From: Adiantum capillus-veneris
Lineage: Eukaryota > Streptophyta > Polypodiopsida > Polypodiales > Pteridaceae
Reading direction: 5' to 3'
Assembly (NCBI GenBank): GCA_014529385.2
Contig: CM043964.1
Span: 7,407,997-7,471,996, forward strand
DNA length: 64,000 nt
In this document: one piece after another, positions 53,761-64,000 of the stretch
Position numbering within the stretch: position 1 is the stretch's first letter
How the letters are laid out: each line of letters starts with the position of its first letter
Notes under the pieces: model-generated
Told to the model about the DNA's origin: nothing
Seen by the model: only the letters and a program-made list of their open reading frames with translations
Databases searched by the model: none
Translations under genes and position numbers: made by a program

Positions 53761-54480
53761 TCCATCAAAGAACAAGGTGAGTGCATTAGGTAGATGCCTT
53801 GGTGGTGGTAAGGGTAGGGTTTTTACTTTAGGCACCTTGATGTTCCTTTCATGCACTCTATAGATGAGAATCCTTGCTAATTGTGCATGTACACTATCTT
53901 CTACTCTGAAAGAGTATTGGAACTCTTGCAATTCCATGATCCATTTTGAAATCCTAGGACTTAGTGTCATTTGAGATGACACCCAAGGAAACAATTTTTC
54001 AGTAGTGATTATGATAAAGGGTTTTGGTAGGAGGTAGGATCTAAACTTTCTCACTGCAAAAACAAGAGAAAGCATCATAGATTCTGCTTCTGTGTAATCC
54101 TTTTCAAGTGCATTCATGACCCGGCTAGCAAAGTAAATAGGCAGCATCTTAGTGTTATGAGGATCTTGCTGCAACAATACCACACCCAATGTCTCTTTAC
54201 CCACGCTTGAGCTAACAAAGAATGTACACTCCCAACGTGGAGGCATGAGCATTGGTAGTTCCGCCAAAACCACTTTTATACAAGAAAAGTACTCTTCAAG
54301 CTCATCAGACCATGCAAAATCTACATATTGTGTCAACTTTTGGAGGGGGTGAAGTAACTCCAATGCCAAGTGAATGAAGCATGACATGTACTTCACCTTT
54401 TGAATAAATGAAATTACCTCCTTAAGAATCTTTGGTGATGGTAGCTCAATGAGAGCTTGTGCCTTTGCTAGATCTACCTC
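53734..54480 (-). pseudogene. E5 RT end and degenerate first RNase H
   Basis: The open part (54396-53734) begins MKYMSCFIHLALELLHPLQK and has TFFVSSSVGKETLGVVLLQQ, YFASRVMNALEKDYTEAESM, FIIITTEKLFPWVSSQM. Positions where RNase H needs Asp, Glu, Asp are Ser, Glu/Ser and Thr. The substitutions match those in E4, so the loss is a family trait rather than decay. Confidence 0.8.
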
Positions 54481-54550
54481 AATGCCTTAAGACTCTTTGG
54501 TGATGGTAGATCAATGAGACCTTGTGCCTTTGTTGTATCTACCTCAATGC
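54421..54550. repeat. Tandem duplication of about 65 bp in the E5 RT
   Basis: CTTAAGA.TCTTTGGTGATGG occurs at 54421 and again at 54486. In E4 the homologous RT sequence (about 61930-61990) is single. Confidence 0.85.
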
Positions 54551-55610
54551 TTTTTGTATTTCACTCACAACTCTCTATACCTCTAAAGAGTAGATCTAGA
54601 AAGTCCCGAACTTTGAGCCTCTACCAAGCACTAGACTACTAAGGTGTAAATGGATATCAGAATCTAAGGACAAGAAAGATACAACTACGACTAGGTCACT
54701 CACCACCTAAGGATCACTATATCCTAAAACGGCACCAATGTTAGCGGGTCACCATGATCGAACATATGTAGCATAGCTTTCTGGCATTAACATACTGTCA
54801 ATACGCAAGGAAGTGACTCGTATGGAACACAGAGACTCTTTGAGTGTGTCAACCTCCAGAAGTGAACCTACAAAATGAAGCTATCTAAAGCACTAAAAAA
54901 TCTATCATTTTCTACTCAGACAATCTCTCTACGTCTTGTCTCACCACTCTTGGTTGTCACACCTTTGCACTCAAACAAAGTTGAAATGCAACAAAACTTT
55001 GGGAGGTGATGTAAGAGTTCTAGGAGCACTATCGGTAGGTTTTGTTGTAGTTTTTAGGACCTTGATCACGATGGACCATGATTTTGGTACCTCATTGGAT
55101 TGCGACCAAACTTGGTACCTCATTGGTTTGCGACCAAACTTGGTAGGATTGTGCCCTTAGGTTTCTTAGACCTCCTCCTAAAGTTTGGAAGCATTCGGAC
55201 TTTGTTTGAGTGCAGAAATAGTGTGACGGTTGGGTGTGGTGACAAAGGACATAGGTAGTTTGCTAGGTTCGAGAGTAATACATTTTCTAGTGCAAAAGAT
55301 GGCTTCGTTTCGTAGGTTCACTTCTTGAGTTTTATGCCCTCAAAGAGTCTTTGTGTCCCATCCAAGTTGCTTCCCTGAGTATTGACATTATGCTAGTGTT
55401 AGATAGCTATGCTGCAGACACCTACCACGACGACCCAAAGACATGGACTCCGTTGCTGGGGATAACAATCCTAAGGTGGTGAGTGACCTTTATACTTTAG
55501 TAGTCGAGTAGCTAGACACACGATTTACTACTTGGTAAAGGCTAGAAGTCAGGGACTTGCTAGTTCTATTCTTGAGAGTTAATGGGAGTTGTGAGGGAGA
55601 TACAAAATTA
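54551..55610. repeat. Foldback palindrome with arms of about 450 bp
   Basis: 54551-55003 and 55175-55610 are imperfect inverted copies: GTATTTC.CTCACAACTC at 54556 pairs with the complement of GAGTTGTGAGGGAGATAC near 55590, and CACTCAAACAAAGT near 54968 with ACTTTGTTTGAGTG near 55199. The 170-bp spacer has a two-unit repeat of TTGGTACCTCATTGG.TTGCG at about 55084-55140. No ORF of note. It sits exactly where E5 is truncated. Confidence 0.75.
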
Positions 55611-56104
55611 TTTCATTCTGCATATTTTATGATGCTTTGAAAGTATTGTTCCATCATCTGTTTCTCTTCTCGTTTTGTACTATCTGTTGGCTTTTGTTCA
55701 TAGGATTCATTTTAGTACTTAGGAGTAGGATAGGTAACATTTATAACCATCAAATTGGGCAAAAAGGATCAAGAATTGTTTTTTGTCAAAACCATATTTT
55801 GGTAGCTGAGACCATAAACTCTAAAATTTTACAAAATTGATGGTCATAACTCAAAACTTGATACAAACCCAAAAATAAGTGCAACAAGGGGAAAACCAAA
55901 CTATAGATAGTAAATCAAAAAAGTTTCAAGCCAAATGGTGTAGGAACATGGATCGTGATCCATGACTCCCTGAGGCATTTTGGGCAAAAATTGATACTGA
56001 TAGCCGTTTTTCGGCTTTCCATAATTTCCATAGTAAGCTACCTCACCCTATCAAATCACTCAAACACTATGGATATCCCTACCATTTCACTGTATATAGG
56101 TGTG
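55611..56104. other. No recognisable gene
   Basis: AT-rich sequence between the foldback and the E4 LTR, with only short ORFs that lack motifs. Confidence 0.4.
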
Positions 56105-58374
56105 TGTGAGTTAGGGGACTTTTCCCATATCTTCTTAAAAACCCTTAATTAGCTAGTCACTGGGTTAGTTGAGCCAAAAAAATAATAAAAATAAAAAATA
56201 TAAGTATATTATGGCCCATTTGTGTGTAAATATTTTATTGTATATAGGGCCTAAATAAAATGATGTTTTATAATTATTTTGGTATTTATTTAAATATTTA
56301 TACTTAGGTGTGTGTTATTTATGCTATGTACATTGACTCATCATTACCATATTTTTTCTTACCATTTTGCATACTCTTTATTCCATATAAAAATAATTTC
56401 ATGCAAGCTTCTCTTATTTTTGGTGTAACTCCATCCCAACAAAAATCCAAAAAAACTAGTTTTATTTATGTGTATATTTTTTCACTATTGTGATTTTTCC
56501 TTCCTACATCTATTCTCTTTTACTCTCATAAATTAGAACACCAAAAATATTCATCTTTTTATGGTAGACTTATAATGAGAGAGATTTATTTTGACCTCTT
56601 TATATTTTTTCCACCTATATTATTTATATTTGACATGTACATATTTTTTTAGACCCCTCAATATTGAATTTTCTTAGTTGTACTATTCACTTATATCATG
56701 ATCTCAACAATATCTTCAATTATAGACCTACCAAATAAGGTCAAGGGTATGTGGAATGCATGCATGCACCATGGGGAGCTCACTCTTGAACGTATTCAAA
56801 AGAATCATCCAAAGAAGGACCTCACAAGGACCTTGTGTAGTGGAAAAAACAGTCAGTTTTGCTGAATTGTTAAAGATCACATGCTCCCCCAATTTGAAAA
56901 GGTGATACAAACAAAAGTTGTAGCTCGTGAGCTGAACTTTCACCTCAAATTTTTTCATATGTTTTTGAGCTAGGAGATGTGAGGTAGGATTTTATTTATG
57001 GACCCCAGTTTTCCCATGCTATGCAGCCACACTCCCTCTTCCACTTTATCATTTTCCTCTTTCACACACACCTCTCCACCTCTCTCACCACTCCTCTCTG
57101 CACCCTACTCACCTTCTTCTAAACCTTGAAGAATAAGAGAAACCATGGTGAACTCATGTTTCCTACACACATTTCCATTCCAAAATTGACCACCTAGTCT
57201 CATTTTTCCTCATCCATATTACCCATATCTAGAAAAAAACCATAAAATTCAGCCTCTTCTCTTGAAAGACAGCATCATGGTGATTGATTACTCATATTCA
57301 ATTACCTTGGCTCCCAAAGGAAGGTCAAGAGTGAAAAAAACGTATCGTCAAAGCTAGTGGACCGTCAACAAGCGTCAAAATTGACCCTACTCAAGACACT
57401 TGGAGCATCAACAATGTAAGAAATCCATGTTTTCTTACCTATTAAGAGTTTTTTCTTCCTTATTTGTATCCTACTTGGATACTCCCATTGTAAATATCCA
57501 ATTCCATTTGTAAATCAATAAAATAACTAACTCTACTAATTTACTAACACTAACCTACTATGAAAAGTCCTATCACCTCCACTTCTCTCCTCTCTCTCTT
57601 CTTCATCTATCCACACCAACTTCTTGATAATTCCAAGCAAAAGAAATTAGATAAGTGCTGAAAATCTAACCCAACCATGGTTAGAGGAGTAACCCTAGCC
57701 TTCAAAATTGCTATAAAAGGAGGGTGTAGCTAGCACAAAGGGGGAGCCATAAGCAAGAGCACTATGCTATAGCTTGAGAAGCCAAGCTCAACCTCTCTAG
57801 AAGGAGCTCTTGAGTGGAAGCTCATTGTCGTATGCTTGTGCATGTGTTGTAATAGGGGTGATTAGCACGGAAACTCTATGCCATTGTAAGAGAGAGAGCG
57901 ATCATTCAATTGAGAGTGGAAAATCTATCATTCCTCCTACTAGTGTAGGCCCAACATTTGCTGAATCAAGGAGGGTGGATTTGGACTAAGCTTGGATACT
58001 TTATCTCTCTTCCAACGTGAAGTAATGGACAACAATGATGTGTAAGTGTCTTCGTGATATTTTTAGTTCTTTATAGCTTGTGTCTAGGTGTTGTCATCAA
58101 TTTAGCCATAAATCCCATATATTGTAGGAGGGCGACAGGGTGGAGAGGACTCCCCTGGCCTTAAGACAGTGATTGGGGTGGATTTTCTTGTGATGTGTCA
58201 TGGTGAAATTTACTCAAGCTATGATGAACAAATACTAATCGCACTTTGATCGGTCATGACAGATTTGTAAGAAGGTATTAATGCAACAAGCACCCCTCCC
58301 TCTTCTCTCTCTTTCTTACATATATAATTGTGTTTGCTTAATCATTGCTGATACATTTCAAAGAAGCCCAAGCA

Positions 58375-58460
<86 letters not shown>

Positions 58461-58634
58461 ACGCGTCCTAGTTCGCATCCAAAACTAGGTGGTGCCCCAA
58501 ATTTGTGTAGGGTGAGGTTCCGGGTTTGTGTGTGTGTTTGTTGTTTTCTCCAACCCCAACCCAATTGAGTAGCACGGGAGCCTACAAGGGTGCTTAGAGG
58601 CCACTCTTCTTGTTGCCCGCCCCGGACTGCCTCA
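56105..58634 (+). repeat. E4 5' LTR
   Basis: It matches the solo LTR 14625-17051 (CTTAAAAACCCTTAATTAGC near 56134; ATTTATACTTAGGTGTGTG near 56297) and the E5 LTR. The end GCCCCGGACTGCCTCA is fixed by comparison. The start is uncertain by about 30 bp; TGAG at 56105 is chosen because the solo LTR starts TGAG. Confidence 0.7.
58378..58459. repeat. (CT)n microsatellite in the E4 LTR
   Basis: An uninterrupted run of about 40 CT units near the 3' end of the LTR. Confidence 0.95.
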
Positions 58635-58637
58635 AAT

Positions 58638-58655
58638 TGGTGCCCCCACGGAGGA
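58638..58655 (+). other. Probable E4 primer binding site
   Basis: TGGTGCCCCCACGGAGGA starts three bases after the LTR end, the expected place and start (TGG). I cannot assign it to a tRNA with confidence. Confidence 0.45.
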
Positions 58656-58711
58656 GTGAGCGATTGTGTTAGCATACACAAGATAAGTTTTCAAAAACTA
58701 GTTGTGTTTAC

Positions 58712-58948
58712 ATGAACAATCCACCACCTCCTAATCCTTCTCATGCAATTCAAATTGATCAGTTTCATTGGGTGCAAGGGATTAGGATAAATGTTTGCAT
58801 TGATAGAAAAATCTTTTTTCAACAACGTATTGTATTCCTCTTTGGTCCTGAAGCATTAAGAGATATTCTACAATCTCCAAATCCTATTTTACTCCCAATT
58901 GTAGACTATAATGTCTCTTTTGATGTACATCTGTTTATCTTGTTTTAG
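58712..58948 (+). CDS. Small ORF A in the E4 leader
   Basis: 78 codons from MNNPPPPNPSHAIQIDQFHW. The conserved part, RINVCIDRKIFFQQRIVFLF and PILLPIVDYNVSFDV, is shared with E3 ORF A, mostly with synonymous codon changes. It lies between the primer site and gag. Ogre-type Tat elements are known to have an extra ORF before gag, so position has precedent, but the same pair in the LTR of a different lineage (E3) does not. Function unknown. Confidence 0.55.
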   Translation: MNNPPPPNPSHAIQIDQFHWVQGIRINVCIDRKIFFQQRIVFLFGPEALRDILQSPNPILLPIVDYNVSFDVHLFILF

Positions 58949-58956
58949 CTAGGTTA

Positions 58957-59169
58957 ATGAATCAAGAGGACTTGTATTGTACATTCATTCCTTTGGCTAG
59001 ACAAGACGTGCATGTAATAGTTGGCACAAAGTTACAATTTCAACGTGTTTTCCGTCGTATGTTTGAACCTAGGCAAGTAGCGGCTATCAATGCCTCAGTC
59101 AATCCGTTCATTTTGCCATTGATTCGCTACGATCTAAGCTTTGACGTTTACATTTTCATTCTACTTTGA
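58957..59169 (+). CDS. Small ORF B in the E4 leader
   Basis: 70 codons from MNQEDLYCTFIPLARQDVHV, including TKLQFQRVFRRMFEPRQVAA and NPFILPLIRYDLSFDVYIFI. The ATG is nine bases after the stop of ORF A begins its downstream gap; in E3 the two overlap by ATGA. It resembles ORF A (FQxR, I..S..P..LP, Y.xSFDV). Gag begins 60 bp later in a third frame. No known family. Confidence 0.55.
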   Translation: MNQEDLYCTFIPLARQDVHVIVGTKLQFQRVFRRMFEPRQVAAINASVNPFILPLIRYDLSFDVYIFILL

Positions 59170-59228
59170 AATTTGATTTTGCAACACAAAAAATAAAAAA
59201 AAAGAAATTTTTGAGTAAAACCAGCAAC

Positions 59229-60053
59229 ATGGATACAACTAGGCAAATGAGTGGTTATCCTCTTTTCTTTGGAGAGCCTGGAGAGGATGCAGAATTATTT
59301 TTGGCGAATTTCAAGATGTCTTGCCGTATCAAGAGGATAGTAACTGATCAAGAACATGTAGAGATGTTTGAGGTGGTCCTTAGGAAAGATGCTAGCACTT
59401 GGTTTGACTCTTTGCCTGAGGAAGTTAAAGGGAATTACACAGAAGTTTTGAATCGTTTCAAGAAATACTTCTTTGATCCCCAAAACACTCAAAAACTATG
59501 GCAAGACATTGTTTCTCATAAGCAAAAAGACTTAGATGACTACTACTTGTACAAGCAAGAGTTTCTACGTCTTTGGGCTGTATGGGTGAGAAATGTTTCT
59601 AACCCTGGTGATGGTGCAGAGTTCCTAAAGAAGGAGAGGTTCATAGCCGGACTCTTTCCTGACCTTAAGATAAAAGTTGAGGCCGGTGCACCTCCTACCT
59701 TTGATGCAGCTGAAACTAGGGTTGCTGAGAAATATAGGAAACTCAAGTGCTTAAGGAGGGAGGTTCCAATAGAAGGTCTTAGACCCAAAGGTAAGTCACA
59801 AGCATCAACATCTAGGGAGCTTCCTGAGGTAACGGTGGAAGTGATTGAGAAGTTAAATGAATCTTTAAGCAGCTTGTCAATTCACCTTGCACAAGATGTA
59901 GGTCCAAAAGGACAAGCAAAGAAGTCTGAAGAGTGAGATCCACGACCTAGGAGAGTCTTGCAATGTTGGAATTGCGGAGAGTCTAGACATGGGATGTATA
60001 ATTGTCCTAATTGTCCCCGTGGGGAGCTAGGGAGACCTAACTAGAATTACCCA
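59229..60053 (+). pseudogene. E4 gag with zinc knuckle, two in-frame stops
   Basis: The start MDTTRQMSGYPLFFGEPGED is chosen because earlier in-frame sequence lacks an ATG. The capsid domain has FLANFKMSCRIKRIVTDQEH, STWFDSLPEEVKGNYTEVLN, KKERFIAGLFPDLKIKVEAG. A TGA at 59934 ends the ORF, but the same frame continues at once with CWNCGESRHGMYNC, a perfect CX2CX4HX4C knuckle. A TAG at 60042 follows, and the same frame opens again into pol. Confidence 0.85.
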
Positions 60054-60056
60054 GTG

Positions 60057-62513
60057 ATGAATGCAGGTGAAGGAACTGGTCAACAACCAAGGCTTCTACA
60101 AAGGCCAAATGGAGCAAGACCACCTTCACAAGGAGTGGAAGGAGTTCCACCTTTGCCAAACCCAAATGTGCATGTGGTAGAGGTGACAAACTCAAATGAG
60201 GTTGACATGGAAGCAAATGGCATTAAGGGTGGCCGAGGAAAAGGTAAAGAGAAAGAAGGTGTCACATCACAGAGTGACCATGGACGAGGCAAGAAGGCAA
60301 AGGAGACCAAGAAAGATAAGAGGACTCGACGTCGTATCAATCTCCAAGACTTCCCTCTTGGACATGGTATAGCTCCATACAACCTATTGGAAGACATGAG
60401 AGGTAAGGGTCCTGATATCTCATGGCCTCAGTTTCTTGCATTATGCCCACAAGTTAGGAGGGATTTAACGAAGGCAGTTAGCACTAGGAGAAAGATAAAA
60501 GAGAGTGTTCCTGTTGTAAAAATTGCACATGCTAAAATGAATGAGGATATCACACCTGTGCTAGATTTTTATATCAAAGGAAGATTGGTTAGGAAAGGTC
60601 TAGTGGATGGGGGTGCACAAATTTGCATCATGACAGAAGGACTCATGCAAAGACTAGGCATGCACATCCATGAGACATGTGAAATTAAAGTCAAAATGGA
60701 AAACACTAGCAAGGCTAGGTGCGTAGGCATTTGTAAAAATGTCTCTGTGGAGGCCTTTGGCATTAAGAAGGCAATGGATTTCTATGTCATGTCTACCAAA
60801 GGAAATGGTTACCCATTTATCCTAGGGAGACCATGGCTAATGAAAATGCAAGCTTTGCAGGATTGGGAGAGTGAAAAGCTAATTTGCAGGAATGACAATC
60901 ATAAGAAAGTTGTCTTTGACATGAAAGAACAACGCCAAGAGGAGCTCCATGAAGAATCATCTCAAAGTGAGACGGAGGAAGGTTGGACCGATAGCACTTC
61001 TGAAGGAGAAAGTAGCGGCAGCATTACTGAAGAGGAGTCTTCCATCGAAGTCATGGGGGTAAGGTTTAATCCAAACAACCAAGAGACCTCTTGCCGAGGT
61101 TTGGAAGAGGTAGGTTCCCAAGAGAGCCAAAATGTGCAAGATGAAGGAATGTTAGAAGGTATGTTGTCTACAACACTTACAAAGGACAAAAGAGAGGAGT
61201 TCAAATGTGTGCTAAGGAAATTTCCTAGGCTTTTTGCTAAAGACTACACCGATGTGCGTGGAATAGATGCTGTTCAACACAAAATTGAGTTGAAGCCAGA
61301 GGCCACACCTAAGGCTCAGAAGCTACGAAGGCTAGGAGTTATCAAGAAGTATGCTTTACTCAAGGAAGTAACAAAGCTTCTAGCAGCAGGTTTCATTTAT
61401 CCAGTGGAGAATTCAGAGTGGGTCTCTCCCGTTGTTGTCACTCCTAAGAAAAATGGCAAGTGGAGGGTGTGTGTGGATTACCGTCCGCTCAATGAGGCAA
61501 CAAAAAGAGATCACTTTCCCCTCCCATTTCAGGATGAGATACTAAATGAGGTAGCTAGTCATGAGAAGTACACTGTGTGTGATGGCTACTCGGGTTACTT
61601 TCAAATAGGTATCGCATTGGAAGATCAATTGAAAACAACCTTCATCACTCCTTGGGGTTGTTATGATTTTAGAGTCATGCCATTTGGACTGACAAATGCT
61701 CCTGTAACTTTCCATCGCTTCATGAACATGGTGTTTCAAGCATTCTTTGGAAAGTCAATCAGGGTGTTCATTGATGATTTTTTCATTTATAGCTCAATAT
61801 CATTGCATCTACAAAGGGTAGAAGAAGGTTTAAAGAAGCTCTACGACATGGGAGGTCAACTCAACCCCGACAAGTGTCACATAGGTGAGGATGAAGTGAT
61901 CTTGCTTGGTCACAAGGTTTCCTATAAAGGCATTGAGGTGGATCCTTCAAAGGCAAAGGCTCTTATTGAGCTCCCATCACCCAAGAATCTCAAAGAGGTC
62001 ATCTCATTCATTCAAAAGGTGAAGTATATGTCACGCTTTATTCACTTAGCCTCAGAGTTACTTCACCCTTTGCAAAAGTTGACACAACAAGTAGAATTTG
62101 CATGGCCTGATGATCTTGAAGAGTACTTTTGTAACATTAAAGTCATTTTGTCAGAGCTACCAACACTCATGCCTCCTTGTTGGGAGTACACATTCTTTGT
62201 TAGCTCTAGTGTTGGGAAGGAAACAATTGGTGCAGTTTTATTACAACAAGATCCCCACAGTACCAGGATGCGACCCATCTACTTTGCTAGTTGGGTCATG
62301 AATGCTTTGGAGAGAGGCTACACGGAGGCAAAACTCATGATGCTTTCTCTCATGTTTGCGGTGAGAAAGTTTAGATCCTACTTGCTACCAAAACCTTTTG
62401 TAATTCTCACTGCTGAAAATTTGTTTCGTTGGGTGTCATCTCAAATGAATCTTAGCACTAGGATCTTAAAGTGGATTATGGAATTGCAAGAGTTCCAATA
62501 CTCTTTCAAGTAG
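60057..62513 (+). pseudogene. E4 Pro-RT-RNase H polyprotein
   Basis: About 818 codons. Residues 1-150 are a basic linker. Protease is around residues 185-290 (LVRKGLVDGGAQICIMTEGL, YPFILGRPWLMKM; active site DGG). RT spans about 400-640: YPVENSEWVSPVVVTPKKNG, WRVCVDYRPLNEATKRDHFP, MPFGLTNAPVTFHRFMNMVF, catalytic VFIDDFFIYSS, LLGHKVSYKGIEVDPSKA. RNase H follows (TFFVSSSVGKETIGAVLLQQ, GYTEAKLMMLSLMFAVRKFR, VILTAENLFRWVSSQ) with catalytic Asp, Glu, Asp replaced by Ser, Lys-containing TEAK, and Ala. A one-base deletion at about 62508 ends the frame. Confidence 0.85.
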
Positions 62514-63115
62514 AAGATAGTGTGCGTGCAGAATTGGCAGGGATCCTTACTTATAGGGTACATGAGAAGGAGATTAAGGTGCCTGAAATAAAGACCCTAC
62601 CATTGCCACCACCGAAAAATATTCATAATTATTTTACCTTGTTCTTTGATGGAGCTTTTCGACGAGTCATAGGAAAAGCAGGGGGAGGGCTAGTGTTGCT
62701 CAACCCAAGTGGGGAGGTGGTCATGAAAGAGAAGGTCAATCTACCAGGTTCAACTAGCAACAATGAAGCAAAATACGACACACTACTTCATGGTTTAAAG
62801 ATATTCATTGGCCAAGGTATACAACGTCTCATGGTAAAAGGGGATGCACTTCTCATTGTTAAGCAAATTTTAGGCATTTGGGCATGCAAGAATGAAAGCC
62901 TAAGGACAAAAGTTCATGCCATTCGTAGATTGTTTAATCAATTTGAAGAAGTGCAACTATATCATATTCCTAGGAGACAAAATGAAGATGCCGATTTACT
63001 TGCACAACAAGCAGTTACATGTGTTGAGAAAGAAGTGCAGGTCATCATGGTGGCAGCAACTGTCAAGAAACCGAGATACCAGGGATTGGAGTCATTGACT
63101 CCCATTATTAGCTAC
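62514..63115 (+). CDS. E4 second RNase H (aRNH)
   Basis: After the one-base deletion the frame 62471-63172 carries a complete RNase HI fold: YFTLFFDGAFRRVIGKAGGG (first Asp), GSTSNNEAKYDTLLHGLKIF (Glu), RLMVKGDALLIVKQILGIWA (Asp), YHIPRRQNEDADLLAQQAV (last Asp). All four catalytic positions are present. The domain between the native RNase H and integrase is a hallmark of the plant Tat lineage; it presumably supplies the RNase H activity that the upstream domain has lost. Confidence 0.85.
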
Positions 63116-64000
63116 ATTTGGAGGGTGAGTTTCCGCAAGACTTCACGAAGGCTGAGAAGAGGAGACTCATGAAAAAGGCAAGGGCGTATCTCTTCCTAGA
63201 AGGATCCCTCTATCAAAGAGGGAAGGATCAAGTGTGCAGAAGAGTACCAACTATCAAGGAGATTCCAGTCATTCTAAAAGGTTTGCATGAGGAAGCGTGT
63301 GGTGGTCATTTTGCATAGGAACTCACTGTAAAAAAGATTTTGCTTGCCGGATATGTTTGGCCAAGCTTGCACAGATTTTGCTTGCCGGATATGTTTGGTC
63401 AAGTAAATGGGAATAGAAGCTTGGTGTATGGTCCAAGGCAAATCGTGCTTGAAAATGGACCCTTTGAAAAGTGGGGCATTGATGCTATTGGTCCTCTCCC
63501 TAGGACAAAAAATGGTAAACTCTACATTCTAGTGGCGATAGACTATATGACTAGGTAGGTGGAAGCACAAAGTGTGGCAAAGGTAACTGAGAGGACAGTG
63601 AGCAAATTTGTCTACACTCACATTTGTTGTAGATTTGGCACACCTTTGGAGATTGTTTCTGATAATGGTCCAGGGTTTAGAAAGGGCTTGCTCACAAAGG
63701 TCTGTGAAGAACTTCACATTCTACATCGTCATAGTACACCCTAATATCCCCAATCCAATGGTCTGGTAGAAAAAGCTAATGGTGTCATTGCAGGCATCAT
63801 TAGAAAGATGGTGAGAAACAAGACAAAGTTGTGGGATGACTTCTTGGATGGTGGCTTGTGGGCTTATCGAACCACATATAGGGAAGCCACGGATTTTACA
63901 CCATTTTACTTGGTCTATGGTCAAGAGGCTTTACAACCAATTGAGCTCAACATCCCAACAATACGACTTCATGGCAAAGCAACACAAGATGATCAAGAAG
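63116..64000 (+). pseudogene. E4 integrase (broken, partial)
   Basis: The start has LEGSLYQRGKDQVCRRVPTI and GLHEEACGGHFA, the His pair of the zinc finger. The Cys pair is lost: LLAGYVWPSL jumps through a short repeat of TTTTGCTTGCCGGATATGTT (63337 and 63376) to VNGNRSLVYGPRQ. The core keeps Asp (WGIDAIGPLPRTKNGKLYIL), Asp (IVSDNGPGFRKGLL) and Glu (GLVEKANGVIAGIIRKM), with stops after 'DYMTR' and 'RHSTP'. It runs into the tail (QALQPIELNIPTIRLHGKA) at the window edge. Confidence 0.85.

Larger units (their letters stand above)
49332..54550 (-). mobile_element. E5: 5'-truncated Tat-like Ty3 element, minus strand
   Basis: In its own orientation the element ends with a 2.6-kb 3' LTR (49332-51911). 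Upstream lie integrase, second RNase H, first RNase H and the end of RT. It closely matches E4. It is truncated within RT near 54480, where a 65-bp tandem duplication and then the foldback sequence occur. Confidence 0.85.
56105..64000 (+). mobile_element. E4: Tat-like Ty3 element, runs off the window
   Basis: A 5' LTR (about 56105-58634) is followed by a leader with two small ORFs, then gag, zinc knuckle, protease, RT, degenerate RNase H, second RNase H and integrase. The last integrase part reaches the end of the window, so the 3' LTR lies beyond. Gag through RNase H is one reading frame with only two stops, making this the best preserved element in the window. Confidence 0.9.

Noticed and set aside
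56308-56493. Hydrophobic 61-codon ORF in the E4 LTR
   Set aside because: Not open at the equivalent place in the solo LTR or E5 LTR; T-rich composition explains it.
58281-58681. ORFs on both strands rich in Ser-Leu or Arg-Glu
   Set aside because: Translation of the (CT)n microsatellite within an LTR.
59166-59228. N-terminal extension of E4 gag
   Set aside because: It has no ATG before 59229 and is Lys-rich from an A-rich leader.

Overview
This window looks like repeat-rich nuclear DNA from a land plant. I find no complete host gene, no rRNA or tRNA gene and no CRISPR array. Almost everything recognisable is retrotransposon or DNA-transposon sequence, much of it nested. Plant origin is supported by Tat-type Ty3/gypsy elements with a second RNase H domain, a Ty1/copia remnant, a copia-style initiator-Met primer site, and fragments of pentatricopeptide repeat (PPR) genes. 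The PPR style, the LTRs of 1.2-2.6 kb and the mixture of lineages would fit a fern, lycophyte or other non-flowering plant, but that is an inference.

Layout. 1-2086: decayed chromovirus-type Ty3 pol (+). 2646-4345: decayed copia pol (-). 4378-4695: another Ty3 integrase tail. 4700-5990: low-complexity and tandem repeats, then a TATA box and one candidate exon. 6000-13405: a large unit bounded by inverted arms of about 0.75-1.1 kb, carrying a nested MITE and a nested CACTA-like element. 13450-13660: tRNA-like SINE head. 14625-17051: solo LTR. 17065-29055 (E1), 29060-39019 (E2) and 39165-48448 (E3, minus strand): three related LTR retrotransposons with TGTCG...CGACA-type ends, 4-bp ACGY flanks and primer sites matching tRNA-Trp. 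Their proteins look most like the Ty3 elements common in basidiomycete fungi. E1 contains a 6-kb block from a different Ty3 family plus an unrecognised ORF. E2 LTRs contain PPR-like fragments. 49332-54550 (E5, minus strand) and 56105-64000 (E4, plus strand, runs off the window) are Tat-like elements of one family; the solo LTR at 14625-17051 belongs to it too. A foldback palindrome lies at 54551-55610.

The least explained item is a pair of small ORFs, called A and B here. They lie in tandem just upstream of gag in E4 (58712-59169) and inside the LTRs of the unrelated element E3 (47093-47559, partly at 39363-39790). The E3 and E4 copies differ largely by synonymous codons. A and B also resemble each other. 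I do not recognise the family.

Nearly every element ORF is interrupted by stops or frameshifts. The best preserved are E4 gag-pol (one frame with two in-frame stops up to the RNase H region), the E3 integrase, and the E2 integrase.
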